Source of the DNA: Deltaproteobacteria bacterium
GTDB taxonomy: Bacteria > Acidobacteriota > Holophagae > Holophagales > Holophagaceae
Length of the DNA stretch: 35,272 nucleotides
Direction: 5' to 3'
Assembly: GCA_020048105.1 (NCBI GenBank)
Contig: JAIFMW010000218.1
Coordinates: forward strand, 1-35,272
A program made the translations under genes and the position numbers. Below the pieces are notes generated by a model. That model saw only the letters and a program-made list of their open reading frames with translations. It did no database searches and was not told the DNA's origin. Position 1 is the stretch's first letter. Every line of letters starts with the position of its first letter. Positions 8,177 through 16,771 of this stretch are shown one piece after another.

Positions 8177-8698
8177 ATGCACCGAGCCCAAAAAATCCTT
8201 TTTCCAATCCTTGCGGGGGCCTTGCTGGTTGGCTGCAGCTTTGGTGGTGGCGACAAAGGCCCTGGCGCCGCATCTAGCCGAAAGCTGGTGAGCCAAGTGA
8301 GCTTTGTCGATGCCGCAGGAACGCAGCACCAACTGGCAGAATTTAATGGCCGGGTGGTGGTTGTGGATGTGTGGGCCACGTGGTGTGGGCCCTGCCGAGC
8401 CAGCCTGCCGGAGGTGGCCGCCTTGCAAAAACGGGGTGGCGAAAAATACGTGGTGTTGGCCATCTCGACGGACAAAGGTGGATGGGGTGATGTAAAGCCA
8501 TTCCTGAATACCAATGCCCAGATGGGTCTGGAGGCTGTTCTTCCGGCTGGTCCTGGGGCTCTGAATGCCTTTGGACCCATTAACGGTATTCCCACCACGC
8601 TCATCATCGATCGCCACGGGCGCTTGCGAGAACGTTGGAGTGGCTACTACCCCGGCCGAGCGGAGAAGGCTCTGGCGGAAGCGCTCAAGGAAAGTTGA
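8177..8698 (+). CDS. TlpA-like thioredoxin-fold lipoprotein
   Basis: An exported thiol-disulfide oxidoreductase, 173 residues. It has a lipoprotein signal peptide with lipobox LLVGC (Cys20), then a TlpA/ResA/AhpC-TSA-like thioredoxin fold with WATWCGPC (Cys70 and Cys73), and the cis-Pro loop GIPTTLIIDRHGRL. It probably reduces or isomerises thiols in periplasmic proteins, for example in cytochrome c maturation, for which a system II gene pair lies at 27.4-30.2 kb. The frame is open to 8141, but the ATG at 8177 has GGGGAGG before it and gives a proper signal peptide. Confidence 0.9.
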   Translation: MHRAQKILFPILAGALLVGCSFGGGDKGPGAASSRKLVSQVSFVDAAGTQHQLAEFNGRVVVVDVWATWCGPCRASLPEVAALQKRGGEKYVVLAISTDKGGWGDVKPFLNTNAQMGLEAVLPAGPGALNAFGPINGIPTTLIIDRHGRLRERWSGYYPGRAEKALAEALKES

Positions 8699-8774
8699 AC
8701 GGAAATAGGGGTGGCAGCCACGAGCATCCTGCACTAGATTCAGCTCACCTTTACCCTAGTCTCGGAGTCCCCAG

Positions 8775-10544
8775 ATGACTGAATCAAAGCTCCGATGGCT
8801 ATCCTGGTCCAATTTGATTCTGGGCTTTTTTGTTGCGAATTTCCTGGTGGTGGCTTGGCTGCTGTTTACCGCCAAGGAGCCTCCCCACGCCCTCCTTGTG
8901 GTTTCAGCCGTTCTCATGGGTGCCCTGGGATTGGTGCTTTTTAATCGAATGTCGCGGCAAAGCCGAGTCGCCGACCAAGCCTTGGAGCATGGTGAGGAAT
9001 ACATTGAGCGGGTGGCTGAGCTCTCCCAGGACATTCACGCAATCATCAAGGTGGATACTCAATCCTATTTGTATGTGAATCAGGCGGTGGAAATCCTATT
9101 GGGATACACCAAGGGTGAATTCCTCCAGGGCGGCATTTCCTTCTTCAAGGAACTGGTCCATCCCGATGATGTTCGCAGCGTGGTCCATTGCTGGGAGAAG
9201 CTCCTGGAGCCGCAGGGGAGATTTGGAAGAGGGCGGGAGGTTCCCCAAGAGGAGGTCTATCGCATTCGCAACAAGTGGGGCGAGTACCGTTGGCTGCGCA
9301 GTCGCCGGATAATTTTTGCCCGTAATGCCGATGGCAGCGCTGCGGAAATTTTGGCGGTGGCCCACGATATCACCGAGCAGCGTTCCTATGAGGCGGCCCT
9401 GGTGCAGGCTCATGAGATCGAGAGCCTGGGCGTGTTGGCCCGGCGATTGGCGCATGATCTGAACAATATTCTGATGGGAATTCGTGGCTATGTTGATTTG
9501 GGGCTGGAATCTCACGACCCCGTAAACCTTCAGGATAAGCTCGCCAAGATTGGAGAAGGCACCGACCGTGCTTCTACTCTCTGCCGCCAAATGCTCGCCT
9601 ATGCAGGGCGGGGCCGCGTTCAGATTGCTCGTCATCAACTCAATGACAGCATTCGTGAAGGGCTGCCGCTGGTTGAGAGTCTGGTCCCTGAAAATGTGAA
9701 TTTGATTCTTGAACTCGAAAACGATCTTCCCAAGGTGAATGGCGACCCCAATCAGGTCCGTTTTGCCATGCTGAACTTGGTGGTCAACGCCATGGAAGCC
9801 ATTGGCAACCAGCCTGGAGAGATCACCCTTTCCACCGCCATGAAATATATGGATGGCACTGAATCGGCCGAGGCTTCGGCCCTGCTCGGTGAGTACGTTT
9901 ACCTCGAGGTACGCGATACGGGTCACGGCATGTCCGAGGAAACGTTGAATGGAATCTTCGATCCCTTTTTCAGCGTCAAACACCCTGGGCGCGGTGTGGG
10001 AATGCTTACGGTGCAAAGCATCGCCCGGGAACATAAGGGAGCGCTGATTGCCGAAAGCGTGCCCGGCCAGGGCTCGATTTTTCGAGTGTTTTTCCCGGTC
10101 GCAGAAAAGGAACCTGAGATTGCCGATGATTACGACGAAGGCACGCCGATTCTAGGCGGGCCTAGCTTGATCCTGCTGGTGGATGACGAGCCGACCATTC
10201 GATCGATCCTCTGCCAGGGCCTGGAAAATGCCGGGTACAAGGTCATTGAGGCTTCGGATGGCGTAGATGGTTTTGGGGCCTTCGTGAGGCATCGATCTTC
10301 CATAAGCATGGTCTTGTTGGATCTCACCATGCCTCGTATGGGTGGCGACGAGGTCTTCTCCGAAATTCATCGGCTAGCACCGGAAGTGCCGGTGGTGCTC
10401 ATGAGCGGGTACAGTCAGCAGGAAGCCACCGAGGCCATGAACGTGGTGGGTCTGGCGGGGTTCCTTGCCAAACCCTTCAGCGTTCGGGAGGCGTTGGCTG
10501 TGGTAAACCGGGTTCTTGGGCATGCCGTCGAGGCCCCCAAGTGA
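8775..10544 (+). CDS. membrane-anchored PAS sensor histidine kinase with C-terminal receiver domain
   Basis: A 589-residue hybrid kinase. Two N-terminal transmembrane helices (about 14-32 and 38-57) have almost no external loop. A PAS domain follows at about 80-203, ending in the PAC-like LAVAHDITEQ. The dimerisation/phosphoacceptor region has LARRLAHDLNNILMGIRGYV with His227. The ATPase domain shows an N box (LNLVVNAMEAI), DTGHGM and FDPFFSVKHPGRGVGM. The receiver begins LILLVDDEPTIR, with phosphoacceptor Asp516 in VLLDLTMP and the conserved Lys in FLAKPF. There is no DNA-binding output, so it should pass phosphate on or regulate itself. The sensor may be internal (PAS), since the periplasmic part is minimal. 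The ATG at 8775 has a GGAG upstream. It is followed 21 bases later by the Sel1 gene. Confidence 0.95.
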   Translation: MTESKLRWLSWSNLILGFFVANFLVVAWLLFTAKEPPHALLVVSAVLMGALGLVLFNRMSRQSRVADQALEHGEEYIERVAELSQDIHAIIKVDTQSYLYVNQAVEILLGYTKGEFLQGGISFFKELVHPDDVRSVVHCWEKLLEPQGRFGRGREVPQEEVYRIRNKWGEYRWLRSRRIIFARNADGSAAEILAVAHDITEQRSYEAALVQAHEIESLGVLARRLAHDLNNILMGIRGYVDLGLESHDPVNLQDKLAKIGEGTDRASTLCRQMLAYAGRGRVQIARHQLNDSIREGLPLVESLVPENVNLILELENDLPKVNGDPNQVRFAMLNLVVNAMEAIGNQPGEITLSTAMKYMDGTESAEASALLGEYVYLEVRDTGHGMSEETLNGIFDPFFSVKHPGRGVGMLTVQSIAREHKGALIAESVPGQGSIFRVFFPVAEKEPEIADDYDEGTPILGGPSLILLVDDEPTIRSILCQGLENAGYKVIEASDGVDGFGAFVRHRSSISMVLLDLTMPRMGGDEVFSEIHRLAPEVPVVLMSGYSQQEATEAMNVVGLAGFLAKPFSVREALAVVNRVLGHAVEAPK

Positions 10545-10565
10545 GAAATCCTGGGGTCTGAGGCA

Positions 10566-11882
10566 ATGGAAGAATCCGTATTTTGGCGCTGGCGCGGTGG
10601 GCTCTTGGTGGCCGGGTTGGCGCTGCTGATTTGGGTGGCTCAGGTCGTGGTTCTGTGGGTCATTGCCAGCAATGGCCTTGTCCTGGTGCCGCTGGCGTTG
10701 ATATGTGCCGTTATTTTTGGATGCATCTACGGCGTCTGGGCCGTGCGGTCCTCCGGCGCCAGTGATCCTTCGCTGGGCAGTTTTTCCATGGGCCTCGAAA
10801 TGTCAATTCGACGTTTCTTGGCACGTCGGTGCCCGCGTCCGGGTGAAGCCTGGTACCGCTGGGCGATGGCTTCGAATTACCCGAACCAGACCCTTGGCTT
10901 TCTTCAGGAGGCCACCAGGCTCAATCATGCGGAGGCTCTCTTCGAGCTTGGCCTGTACCTGGCCGAAGGGGGGCTTGGCCTGGGCGGCCGGGTGAGTGCC
11001 CGGGATTATTTTCGCCGTGCGGCCGAGCAGGGACATTCCGAAGGCGCTTTTTGCTATGCCGAAATGATTCGATGGGGCGAAGGAGCACTGCGCGATTCCA
11101 AGGAGGCTCACCACTGGTATCTCCATAGCGCCAAGCGGGGTTTTGCCCCAGCCATGGCATGGCTGGCCAAGGCCTTTGAAAATGGCGAGGGTACGGAGCG
11201 CAACCCGAAGGAAGCCGCCGCATGGCAGGCCCGATTGGCCGAGCTTGAAGTGGTCCCGAGCCTGCGTAGCAGCGCCTTGCAGCGGATACGGACCGCAGAA
11301 AAAAACTCCGCTCAGCGCTGGAAGCACGCGCTGGTTTCGGCCTGGGAGGATTTCTTCGTGGGGCTGGCCACTTCCAAGGCCTTTCCCTGGCTGCTATTGG
11401 TTTGGGGAATCCTGCTGCTGACGTTGTTCGGCCTCTTCGCTTACGTCTGGGGCATCACGCTTTTGGCGACTCCCTTCTGGCTGCCCATCTTCGCAACGTT
11501 GGGCATTAGCCTAATTGGCATCGGAATTTTGGCCATTCAACTCCGAAGACGCATGCGTTACGGGTGGCGGACTCGGCGCAGGGATGCCGCGGCCGAACAT
11601 GGCGACACAGAGTCCTGTTTCCGGGTTGGGATGGAGTATCTGCGCGGTACCCATGAAAAGCCAAGGGACCCTGTGACGGCCAAGCAGTGGTTTCGGAAAG
11701 CGGCGGAAGCGGGCCACCCTGAGGCCATGTTTCAACTGGGTGATCTGCTGACCTGGACCATTGCCGGGCCCAGAGATTCCGCTTCCGCGGAAGCCTGGTT
11801 TCAAAAGGCGAGTGAGGCAGGCCATGCTGGGGCAAGGGCGAGACTTGAGCAAAAGAACCCTGCAACCGATTCAGAAGTCTGA
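10566..11882 (+). CDS. membrane protein with Sel1-like repeats on both sides of a central transmembrane region
   Basis: A 438-residue protein with two N-terminal transmembrane helices (about 10-34 and 36-58), then several Sel1-like (TPR-related) repeats at about 95-225 (for example ARDYFRRAAEQGHSEGAFCY and EAHHWYLHSAKRGFAPAMAW). A second hydrophobic pair lies at about 275-325, and two further repeats at the C-terminus include AKQWFRKAAEAGHPEAMFQL. Sel1 repeats are protein-interaction scaffolds. Its position 21 bases after the hybrid kinase and 10 bases before a lipoprotein suggests an operon and a possible scaffold role in that signalling unit, which is inference. The split of repeats by a membrane hairpin is unusual. 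Confidence 0.85.
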   Translation: MEESVFWRWRGGLLVAGLALLIWVAQVVVLWVIASNGLVLVPLALICAVIFGCIYGVWAVRSSGASDPSLGSFSMGLEMSIRRFLARRCPRPGEAWYRWAMASNYPNQTLGFLQEATRLNHAEALFELGLYLAEGGLGLGGRVSARDYFRRAAEQGHSEGAFCYAEMIRWGEGALRDSKEAHHWYLHSAKRGFAPAMAWLAKAFENGEGTERNPKEAAAWQARLAELEVVPSLRSSALQRIRTAEKNSAQRWKHALVSAWEDFFVGLATSKAFPWLLLVWGILLLTLFGLFAYVWGITLLATPFWLPIFATLGISLIGIGILAIQLRRRMRYGWRTRRRDAAAEHGDTESCFRVGMEYLRGTHEKPRDPVTAKQWFRKAAEAGHPEAMFQLGDLLTWTIAGPRDSASAEAWFQKASEAGHAGARARLEQKNPATDSEV

Positions 11883-11892
11883 AGGGGTGGTT

Positions 11893-12405
11893 ATGAATCC
11901 AAGGCATAGCTGGTTGGTCGTGGGAATCCTCCTGATGGTCGTTGGTTGCACCAAGGATCGGCCCACGCCATTTCGGGATGAGCAACTTGGCATCGCCGTG
12001 GTCTTTCCCGGAGAACCCATCAGCAGCCGGTTTTCGGAGCCGACTCCGTTTGGAGCCATCGAGTGGTATAGCCGTTCCTATCGGCCTGCCATTCGGATGG
12101 ATCAGAATTTTCAGGTGGATGTTGGGAATCTTCCCGCAGGAACTCGGGGCGGGAGCACGCCTGGCGAAGTTGTAGTGACCTACGACAAATGGCTGCGCCA
12201 GCGACTTGGCAAGGTGGATCGGGAAGAACTGCCCGCGGAAAAAGGGCCGGGCTTCAGCTACCATGCCGTGAGCCCCGCAGGCACCCACCTTTTCGGTCGA
12301 GTCTTGGTTCGCCGGGGTCGATTGCATCGCGCCGAGGTGGAAGTTCCCAAGCCGCAAGATCCCCGCGCGAAGGCCTTCCTAGATAGCTTTGAGGTTTTAC
12401 CGTAG
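11893..12405 (+). CDS. small lipoprotein of unknown function
   Basis: A 170-residue exported lipoprotein. The ATG at 11893 follows GAAGGGGTGG and the signal peptide ends in MVVGC (Cys19). The mature part starts TKDRPTPFRDEQLGIAVVFP, resembling the beginning of small lipoproteins with a 'compact FPGEP' type segment, and ends in a helix with AFLDSFEVLP. A similar ending (FLRLMESLRL) occurs in the lipoprotein at 30230-30847, so both may share a general fold. No enzyme motif is seen. It is the third gene of the kinase-Sel1 unit, with a 10-base spacing. Confidence 0.8.
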   Translation: MNPRHSWLVVGILLMVVGCTKDRPTPFRDEQLGIAVVFPGEPISSRFSEPTPFGAIEWYSRSYRPAIRMDQNFQVDVGNLPAGTRGGSTPGEVVVTYDKWLRQRLGKVDREELPAEKGPGFSYHAVSPAGTHLFGRVLVRRGRLHRAEVEVPKPQDPRAKAFLDSFEVLP

Positions 12406-12423
12406 TGAACCCCGCTTGAACCA

Positions 12424-13059
12424 TTAGCCTCGGATTCTCGCAATTGCTTCCAGCAAATGGTCTGCCTCGGCCTCGGGGCTGAGAATGGGGTGCGGTCCGG
12501 GCACGGCTTCGCCAACTCCCAGGAAGGGTACCCCGGCTTGGGCGGCGGCGTCCCGATCATGGGGGCGGTCCCCAACATAGAGATGAGGTCCGGCGCAGCC
12601 TTCCAGGGCTCGGCGAATGAGCCCGACCCGATCCAAGTTGGGAAGGCTGCCGAGACGGGCAATGCGGGGATCTACACCCAGCACGTGGGCTTTGAAATCC
12701 AGCACCTTTGGCGTATTGCCCGATACCAACCAGACGCGGTGTCCCGCCTCCACCAAGCGCGTCATGCCGGCGACCAGACCTTGGTGAACCACTGCTTGAC
12801 GGCCTTCAGGATGGAAAGTCGCCTCGAAGCGAGCGAGGCAGGCCAAGTCGTAGGCTTCATAGCCGGACAGACTCAAGGGGGTTCCAAAGCGACGGCGATG
12901 CAGTTCATCGACAATTTCCCAATCGGTGGAGCCGCTGCAGGACTGCAGTTCTTCGACACTGGGCTCCTGGCCCCAAATTTCTCCAAGAGCCTGGCGCAGC
13001 AGCACATAACCACCGCCAAAGCTGCCAAGGGTACCGTCGAGATCAAAGCAAAGAGGCAT
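12424..13059 (-). CDS. HAD-superfamily hydrolase (phosphoglycolate phosphatase-like)
   Basis: A 211-residue haloacid dehalogenase-type phosphatase. Motif I is FDLDGTL with nucleophile Asp6 and Asp8, motif II is WLVSGNTP, and motif IV is LYVGDRPHDRDAA. A helical cap lies between residues about 15 and 90. It resembles Gph-like phosphatases, but the substrate cannot be read from the sequence. Its stop lies 18 bases from the stop of the convergent lipoprotein gene, with no visible terminator between them. The start is ATG 13059, with the start of the exported protein at 13164 divergent to it. Confidence 0.88.
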   Translation of the reverse strand: MPLCFDLDGTLGSFGGGYVLLRQALGEIWGQEPSVEELQSCSGSTDWEIVDELHRRRFGTPLSLSGYEAYDLACLARFEATFHPEGRQAVVHQGLVAGMTRLVEAGHRVWLVSGNTPKVLDFKAHVLGVDPRIARLGSLPNLDRVGLIRRALEGCAGPHLYVGDRPHDRDAAAQAGVPFLGVGEAVPGPHPILSPEAEADHLLEAIARIRG

Positions 13060-13163
13060 GTCGTGATCTTAGCCCAGAACCGAGGCGATAGACTTGATCA
13101 GAGATTGGTGCGGGACCGCGTGACGTTTTGCCCCGGCTACGCAGAATCCAGAGAGTGTTTGAT

Positions 13164-13793
13164 ATGTCCATCTTGCGATCAGTCGGTTTGTGGAGCGTTT
13201 CCTTCGCGCTTTGTGCTGCGGCCTCTGAGCGGAGCATGGGCAGCCTGGATTACCGCGTAAAAATTCGCTTTCAAGGCGAGTCGAATGTTGTCGAAACGCA
13301 TTTCACTCTGATCCCGACCCCTGTGGCAACCACGGCGAATCGCGTAAAAAAAGCCCGCATGGGAGCTTGGCGTCTCGAGGCGCAGCAGCCCAAGAATGCG
13401 GCCTTTTCTCAGGCAATGGTCTTGGCCCGGGTCGAGCGAATGCTGTATTTTTCGGGACCTACGGAACAGACCCTACGGCAAAACTTGGTCGTGCGCCTGG
13501 GCGAAAAGGCCTGTCGCATTTGGATGGCACCGGCCCCCAAGGGCGTCGCAGCCCATGCCTATCTGGCCGAGGTGGCCCCTGGGCTGCTTGCCCTGAACTA
13601 CTTCAGCGGTGCCTTTACCCAGGGCGATGTCGCCAGCCTCGAAATTCAACTGGAAGGCTTCCGCCTCGATCCTGGTGTGGCCCCTTCGGAAGATGGCACC
13701 CGGCTCTTGCGAACACTTAAGCGCCTAGGCGCCACGCCAGCTGAGGATTCGGAGACGAAAGACTCGGAGAATGCCGAGCAGATCGTTCAGTAG
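13164..13793 (+). CDS. exported protein of unknown function
   Basis: A 209-residue protein with a signal peptide (MSILRSVGLWSVSFALCAAA, cleavage near residue 20-22). The mature region is beta-rich and contains YRVKIRFQG and ARVERMLYFSG. The C-terminal ~25 residues are acidic (AEDSETKDSENAEQ). The ATG at 13164 follows GAGAG; an upstream TTG at 13128 would bury the signal peptide. No family is recognised. The 3' end overlaps the 3' end of the convergent gene by seven bases. Confidence 0.7.
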   Translation: MSILRSVGLWSVSFALCAAASERSMGSLDYRVKIRFQGESNVVETHFTLIPTPVATTANRVKKARMGAWRLEAQQPKNAAFSQAMVLARVERMLYFSGPTEQTLRQNLVVRLGEKACRIWMAPAPKGVAAHAYLAEVAPGLLALNYFSGAFTQGDVASLEIQLEGFRLDPGVAPSEDGTRLLRTLKRLGATPAEDSETKDSENAEQIVQ

Positions 13794-14530
13794 CTCACGT
13801 TGAGCGCCATGACCGTTTTGGATTGCCCATGCTCACCACCGCCGGAGCCGCTGCTCTCTTGAACGTGATGGATGACAACCAAGCGGTTGCCCGCGCGGGT
13901 GAACCGGAAGGTATCTTTTTGCTGCTGTTCGAAACTGATGACAAGCAGGGCGCGACCCTTCATTCGGGTTTCGGTCTCTGCGGCCAGAGGCAGGCCATCG
14001 GCACCAATCCAGACCTTGGCGGAAGCCTCTAGATTCTTGATGTATTTCTGATTCCGCTTGGACAGTTTTGGGGTGAACTTGAACTGCAGCAGCTTGGCTG
14101 GCTTGCCTTGCCACGTCTCGTTTTTCTCTTCAAGCAACTGGCTCTGATCGAGCGTCCTCAGCAGTTCTTCGGCCCCGTTGAAATAGTCATTCACCTCGAT
14201 GGCCTTGAGGTCTTCGATGGCGCGTCGGGTGGTCGTCTCTTTGTCGGGATCCATGGCCTTGGATTTGGCTTCTTGGGCCGCTTTCTGGATGAGCGAACGA
14301 CTCCAGGACATCTTCAAACCCTGAGGCCCATCCTCCACAAAGGTGGTCGCCTTGCCTTCCGTGATCACGGGCTTCTTCTCATCGCCCTGCTTGTTCCAGA
14401 ACTGGTAATCGATGCTGGCCTTGATGGGTTCCTGACCGTTCAGGCGCGCAAGGGCACCTTTGAGATCGGACAACGTGTCAGCCTGGAGAAGGCTGCTCGC
14501 GAGGAGAAGGGAGAGTAGGCGCAATTTCAT
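13787..14530 (-). CDS. exported protein of unknown function, possibly lipoprotein-carrier-like
   Basis: A 247-residue protein with signal peptide MKLRLLSLLLASSLLQA. The ATG at 14530 has CCGGAG before it; the longer frame to 14587 lacks this. The mature part has a long charged helical segment and ends in alternating beta-type strands (KGRALLVISFEQ, TFRFTRAGNRLVVIHHV), with a Gly/Ser-rich linker (SSGSGGG) near the end. The pattern recalls outer-membrane lipoprotein-sorting or LolA-like beta proteins, but I see no decisive motif. It is divergent from purF (122-bp gap) and convergent with the preceding exported protein. Confidence 0.7.
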   Translation of the reverse strand: MKLRLLSLLLASSLLQADTLSDLKGALARLNGQEPIKASIDYQFWNKQGDEKKPVITEGKATTFVEDGPQGLKMSWSRSLIQKAAQEAKSKAMDPDKETTTRRAIEDLKAIEVNDYFNGAEELLRTLDQSQLLEEKNETWQGKPAKLLQFKFTPKLSKRNQKYIKNLEASAKVWIGADGLPLAAETETRMKGRALLVISFEQQQKDTFRFTRAGNRLVVIHHVQESSGSGGGEHGQSKTVMALNVSY

Positions 14531-14652
14531 TGAGACTCCGGTTGTATTCATGGGTGCGCCACGCAGGCGATAGGTTCGAAGCCGCACTTGGTGCAGAGAT
14601 CAAGACTACGGCTTGTTCCGATGGCAGTTTATGATGGCTCTTTGGGGGTCCC

Positions 14653-16023
14653 ATGCCTTTCAAGGACGAATGCGGAGTTTTCGGGATCTTTCAGCAACCC
14701 GAGGCCGCTCGCCAGACCTATCTCGGCCTGTATGCCTTGCAGCATCGGGGACAGGAAGCCGCGGGAATATGCACCCGCGATGGACGCACGTTGATCCTTC
14801 ACAAGGGCTTGGGCTACGTAGCAGATGTCTTCTCCGAATCGGTGCTGGATCGACTCAAGGGGGATTCGGCCATCGGTCATACGCGGTATTCCACCACCGG
14901 CGGCAACGTCGCCAGTGCGGCCCATCCCTTCCTGGTGCAAGGGCGCTTCGGCCAAGTGGCGCTTTGTCATAACGGCAACCTCACCAACACCGAGCAGATC
15001 CGGGCCAAGCTAATTGCCGAAGGCCAGGTGTTCACAAGCCCATCGGATTCCGAGGTGATCCTCGCCCTTATCAATCGGGCTAAGGCCGACACGCTGGAAG
15101 ATGCCGTCGTCGAAGCACTGAAACAGGCGGAGGGAGCCTTTTCCCTGCTGATCCTCGCGGAAGACCTTTTCATCGCCGCGCGAGATTCTCGCGGCTTCCG
15201 ACCCTTGGCCCTTGGGAAGCTCGACGATTCGTGGATGTTCTCCAGTGAAACCACGGCCTTTGATCTGGTGAACGCGGAATACCAGCGCGAGGTCATGCCG
15301 GGTGAAATGATCGTGATTGATGCCAAGGGGCTGCGCTCTCGCTACATGCTGCCCAAGGAAGACCCTCGCCCCTGCGTTTTTGAACATGTGTACTTTGCGC
15401 GACCGGATTCCTTCGTCTTCAGCCGCAGCGTCATGGCCACGCGGCGCGAGATGGGAAGGTGCCTGGCTCGGCGCCATCCGGTGGAAGCCGATTTGGTCGT
15501 GCCGGTGCCCGATAGCGGTGTGCACGCAGCGCTGGGCTATGCCGAAGCCAGCGGGATTCCCTTCGATTTCGGATTGGTGCGCAATCACTATGTGGGCCGC
15601 ACCTTCATTGAACCCAAGCAAAGCATCCGTTCCTTCGGTGTGAAGGTGAAGCTCAATCCTTGCCGAGAATTGCTGCGTGGTAAGCGGGTGGTGCTGGTGG
15701 ATGACAGCATCGTGCGGGGCACGACTTCGCGCAAGATCGTGCAGATGGTGCGCCAAGCCGGTGCGGCGGAAATCCATCTCCGCATCTCCAGCCCACCCAC
15801 CACGCACTCTTGCTTCTATGGCATCGATACCCCCACGCGGGATCAGCTCATCGCAGCCCAGAAAAGCATTCAAGAAATTTGCGAATTCGTGGGGGCCGAT
15901 AGCCTGGGATATTTGACGATTGGAGATCTGGAAAACTCCATGCAGGATTCGGGCGGGCAGGGTTTCTGCTACGCGTGTTTTACCGGGGAGTATTCCGTGC
16001 CACCCACGGAAGGCAAGGGTTGA
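14653..16023 (+). CDS. purF: amidophosphoribosyltransferase PurF
   Basis: The first committed step of purine synthesis: PRPP + glutamine to 5-phosphoribosylamine. Residues 2-6 form a short propeptide before the catalytic Cys7 (MPFKDECGVFGIF), followed by the glutaminase motifs LQHRGQEAAGI, GHTRYSTTG and CHNGNLTN. The phosphoribosyltransferase domain has VVLVDDSIVRGTTS for PRPP binding. Cysteines in PRPCVFEHVYF, HSCFYGID and FCYACFTGEY fit the oxygen-sensitive [4Fe-4S] form known from Bacillus, which suggests a Fe-S regulated enzyme. The length of 456 is normal. A GGGGG stretch precedes the ATG. Its TGA overlaps the ATG of the next gene (TGATG). Confidence 0.96.
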   Translation: MPFKDECGVFGIFQQPEAARQTYLGLYALQHRGQEAAGICTRDGRTLILHKGLGYVADVFSESVLDRLKGDSAIGHTRYSTTGGNVASAAHPFLVQGRFGQVALCHNGNLTNTEQIRAKLIAEGQVFTSPSDSEVILALINRAKADTLEDAVVEALKQAEGAFSLLILAEDLFIAARDSRGFRPLALGKLDDSWMFSSETTAFDLVNAEYQREVMPGEMIVIDAKGLRSRYMLPKEDPRPCVFEHVYFARPDSFVFSRSVMATRREMGRCLARRHPVEADLVVPVPDSGVHAALGYAEASGIPFDFGLVRNHYVGRTFIEPKQSIRSFGVKVKLNPCRELLRGKRVVLVDDSIVRGTTSRKIVQMVRQAGAAEIHLRISSPPTTHSCFYGIDTPTRDQLIAAQKSIQEICEFVGADSLGYLTIGDLENSMQDSGGQGFCYACFTGEYSVPPTEGKG

Positions 16024-16364
16024 TGGAGTCTCGCGGCAGCGCAGGGCCCGGGGGCGAGGCCTTTGGGCGGTTTGAAGATGGGCTACGGTTTCTCGCCACG
16101 GCCCTGGCGCTTCAAGCCGATCATCGCAGCCCAGCCCCGGCCGTCAGCGCGGCCTGTGACGCTGTGCAATGTTTTTTGAAGGTGTTCGAGATGGCGGCTC
16201 AGCGCCACCTGGAGGATCCGCACGGTGAATTCATTCGTCTGCGCGATCAATGCGTGGCGCTTCTCACTTCCCAGCAGGATGCGGAGAGTGCCGTGGGCCA
16301 CGCCATCGAAGCGGCTAAGTTGGCCCGGGATCAGGCCGCGCGCCTGTTGCCGCGGATGATCTAG
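16023..16364 (+). CDS. small helical protein of unknown function, coupled to purF
   Basis: A 113-residue, mostly alpha-helical soluble protein with Ala-rich helices and many His/Asp residues (for example FLATALALQADHRSP and HAIEAAKLARDQAARLLP). The ATG at 16023 overlaps the purF stop as TGATG, so translation should be coupled. No family is recognised; a helical-bundle fold of the HEPN or four-helix type is conceivable but unsupported by a motif. The stop shares bases with the stop of the convergent gene: CTAG at 16361-16364 serves both. Confidence 0.65.
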   Translation: MESRGSAGPGGEAFGRFEDGLRFLATALALQADHRSPAPAVSAACDAVQCFLKVFEMAAQRHLEDPHGEFIRLRDQCVALLTSQQDAESAVGHAIEAAKLARDQAARLLPRMI

Positions 16365-16732
16365 AAGCTTCCCCCGCCCAGGTTGTAGACCTTGTGGACG
16401 ATGTTGCCGCCAGACGTCGTGATATTTGGATTCATCCAAACAGGCATGGACGGCGTGGCAGCAAAAATAGGATCCTCGCGGCCCGAGAAAATTCGGAGAT
16501 TGAGAAGGGATAGGCGCAGGCTTGGGGGCAGCTGATTCAGGAGGGAGAGTGGGGCATCATCTTCCACCACAACAACGGCACCGGGGATATCCCGCAAGGC
16601 TTGTTTGGTTACCCGCGATAGGGAGAAGGCCGAGGATTCGGGCCGAGCGCCCTTGATGGCTCGAGTCGTCGGGCCACAGAGCTTCATGGAAATCGCAGGG
16701 GCTTGGGGGGGCATTTCAAAGGCGATGAGCAT
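16361..16732 (-). CDS. hypothetical protein downstream of motB
   Basis: A 123-residue protein with no recognised family. It contains a hydrophobic strand followed by acidic residues (GAVVVVEDDAPLSLL) and a Gly/Asn-rich C-terminus (NPNITTSGGNIVHKVYNLGG). It lies 39 bases after motB on the same strand, so it is likely co-transcribed with motA-motB, which hints at a motility or envelope role by position only. A weak AGG precedes the ATG. Its TAG shares CTAG with the stop of the gene on the other strand. Confidence 0.55.
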   Translation of the reverse strand: MLIAFEMPPQAPAISMKLCGPTTRAIKGARPESSAFSLSRVTKQALRDIPGAVVVVEDDAPLSLLNQLPPSLRLSLLNLRIFSGREDPIFAATPSMPVWMNPNITTSGGNIVHKVYNLGGGSF

Positions 16733-16771
16733 AACTACCTAGGTGGTCTTTTGCCTGCCGAGGTTCCTCGA

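Noticed and set aside
9096-10034. Minus-strand open frame of 312 codons opposite the hybrid kinase
   Set aside because: It lies opposite conserved PAS and kinase motifs and has the composition of a mirrored frame.
11506-12357. Minus-strand open frame opposite the Sel1 and lipoprotein genes
   Set aside because: It covers two well-supported genes and has no domain pattern.
15010-15873. Minus-strand open frame opposite purF
   Set aside because: Shadow of purF, with no ribosome binding site or domain.
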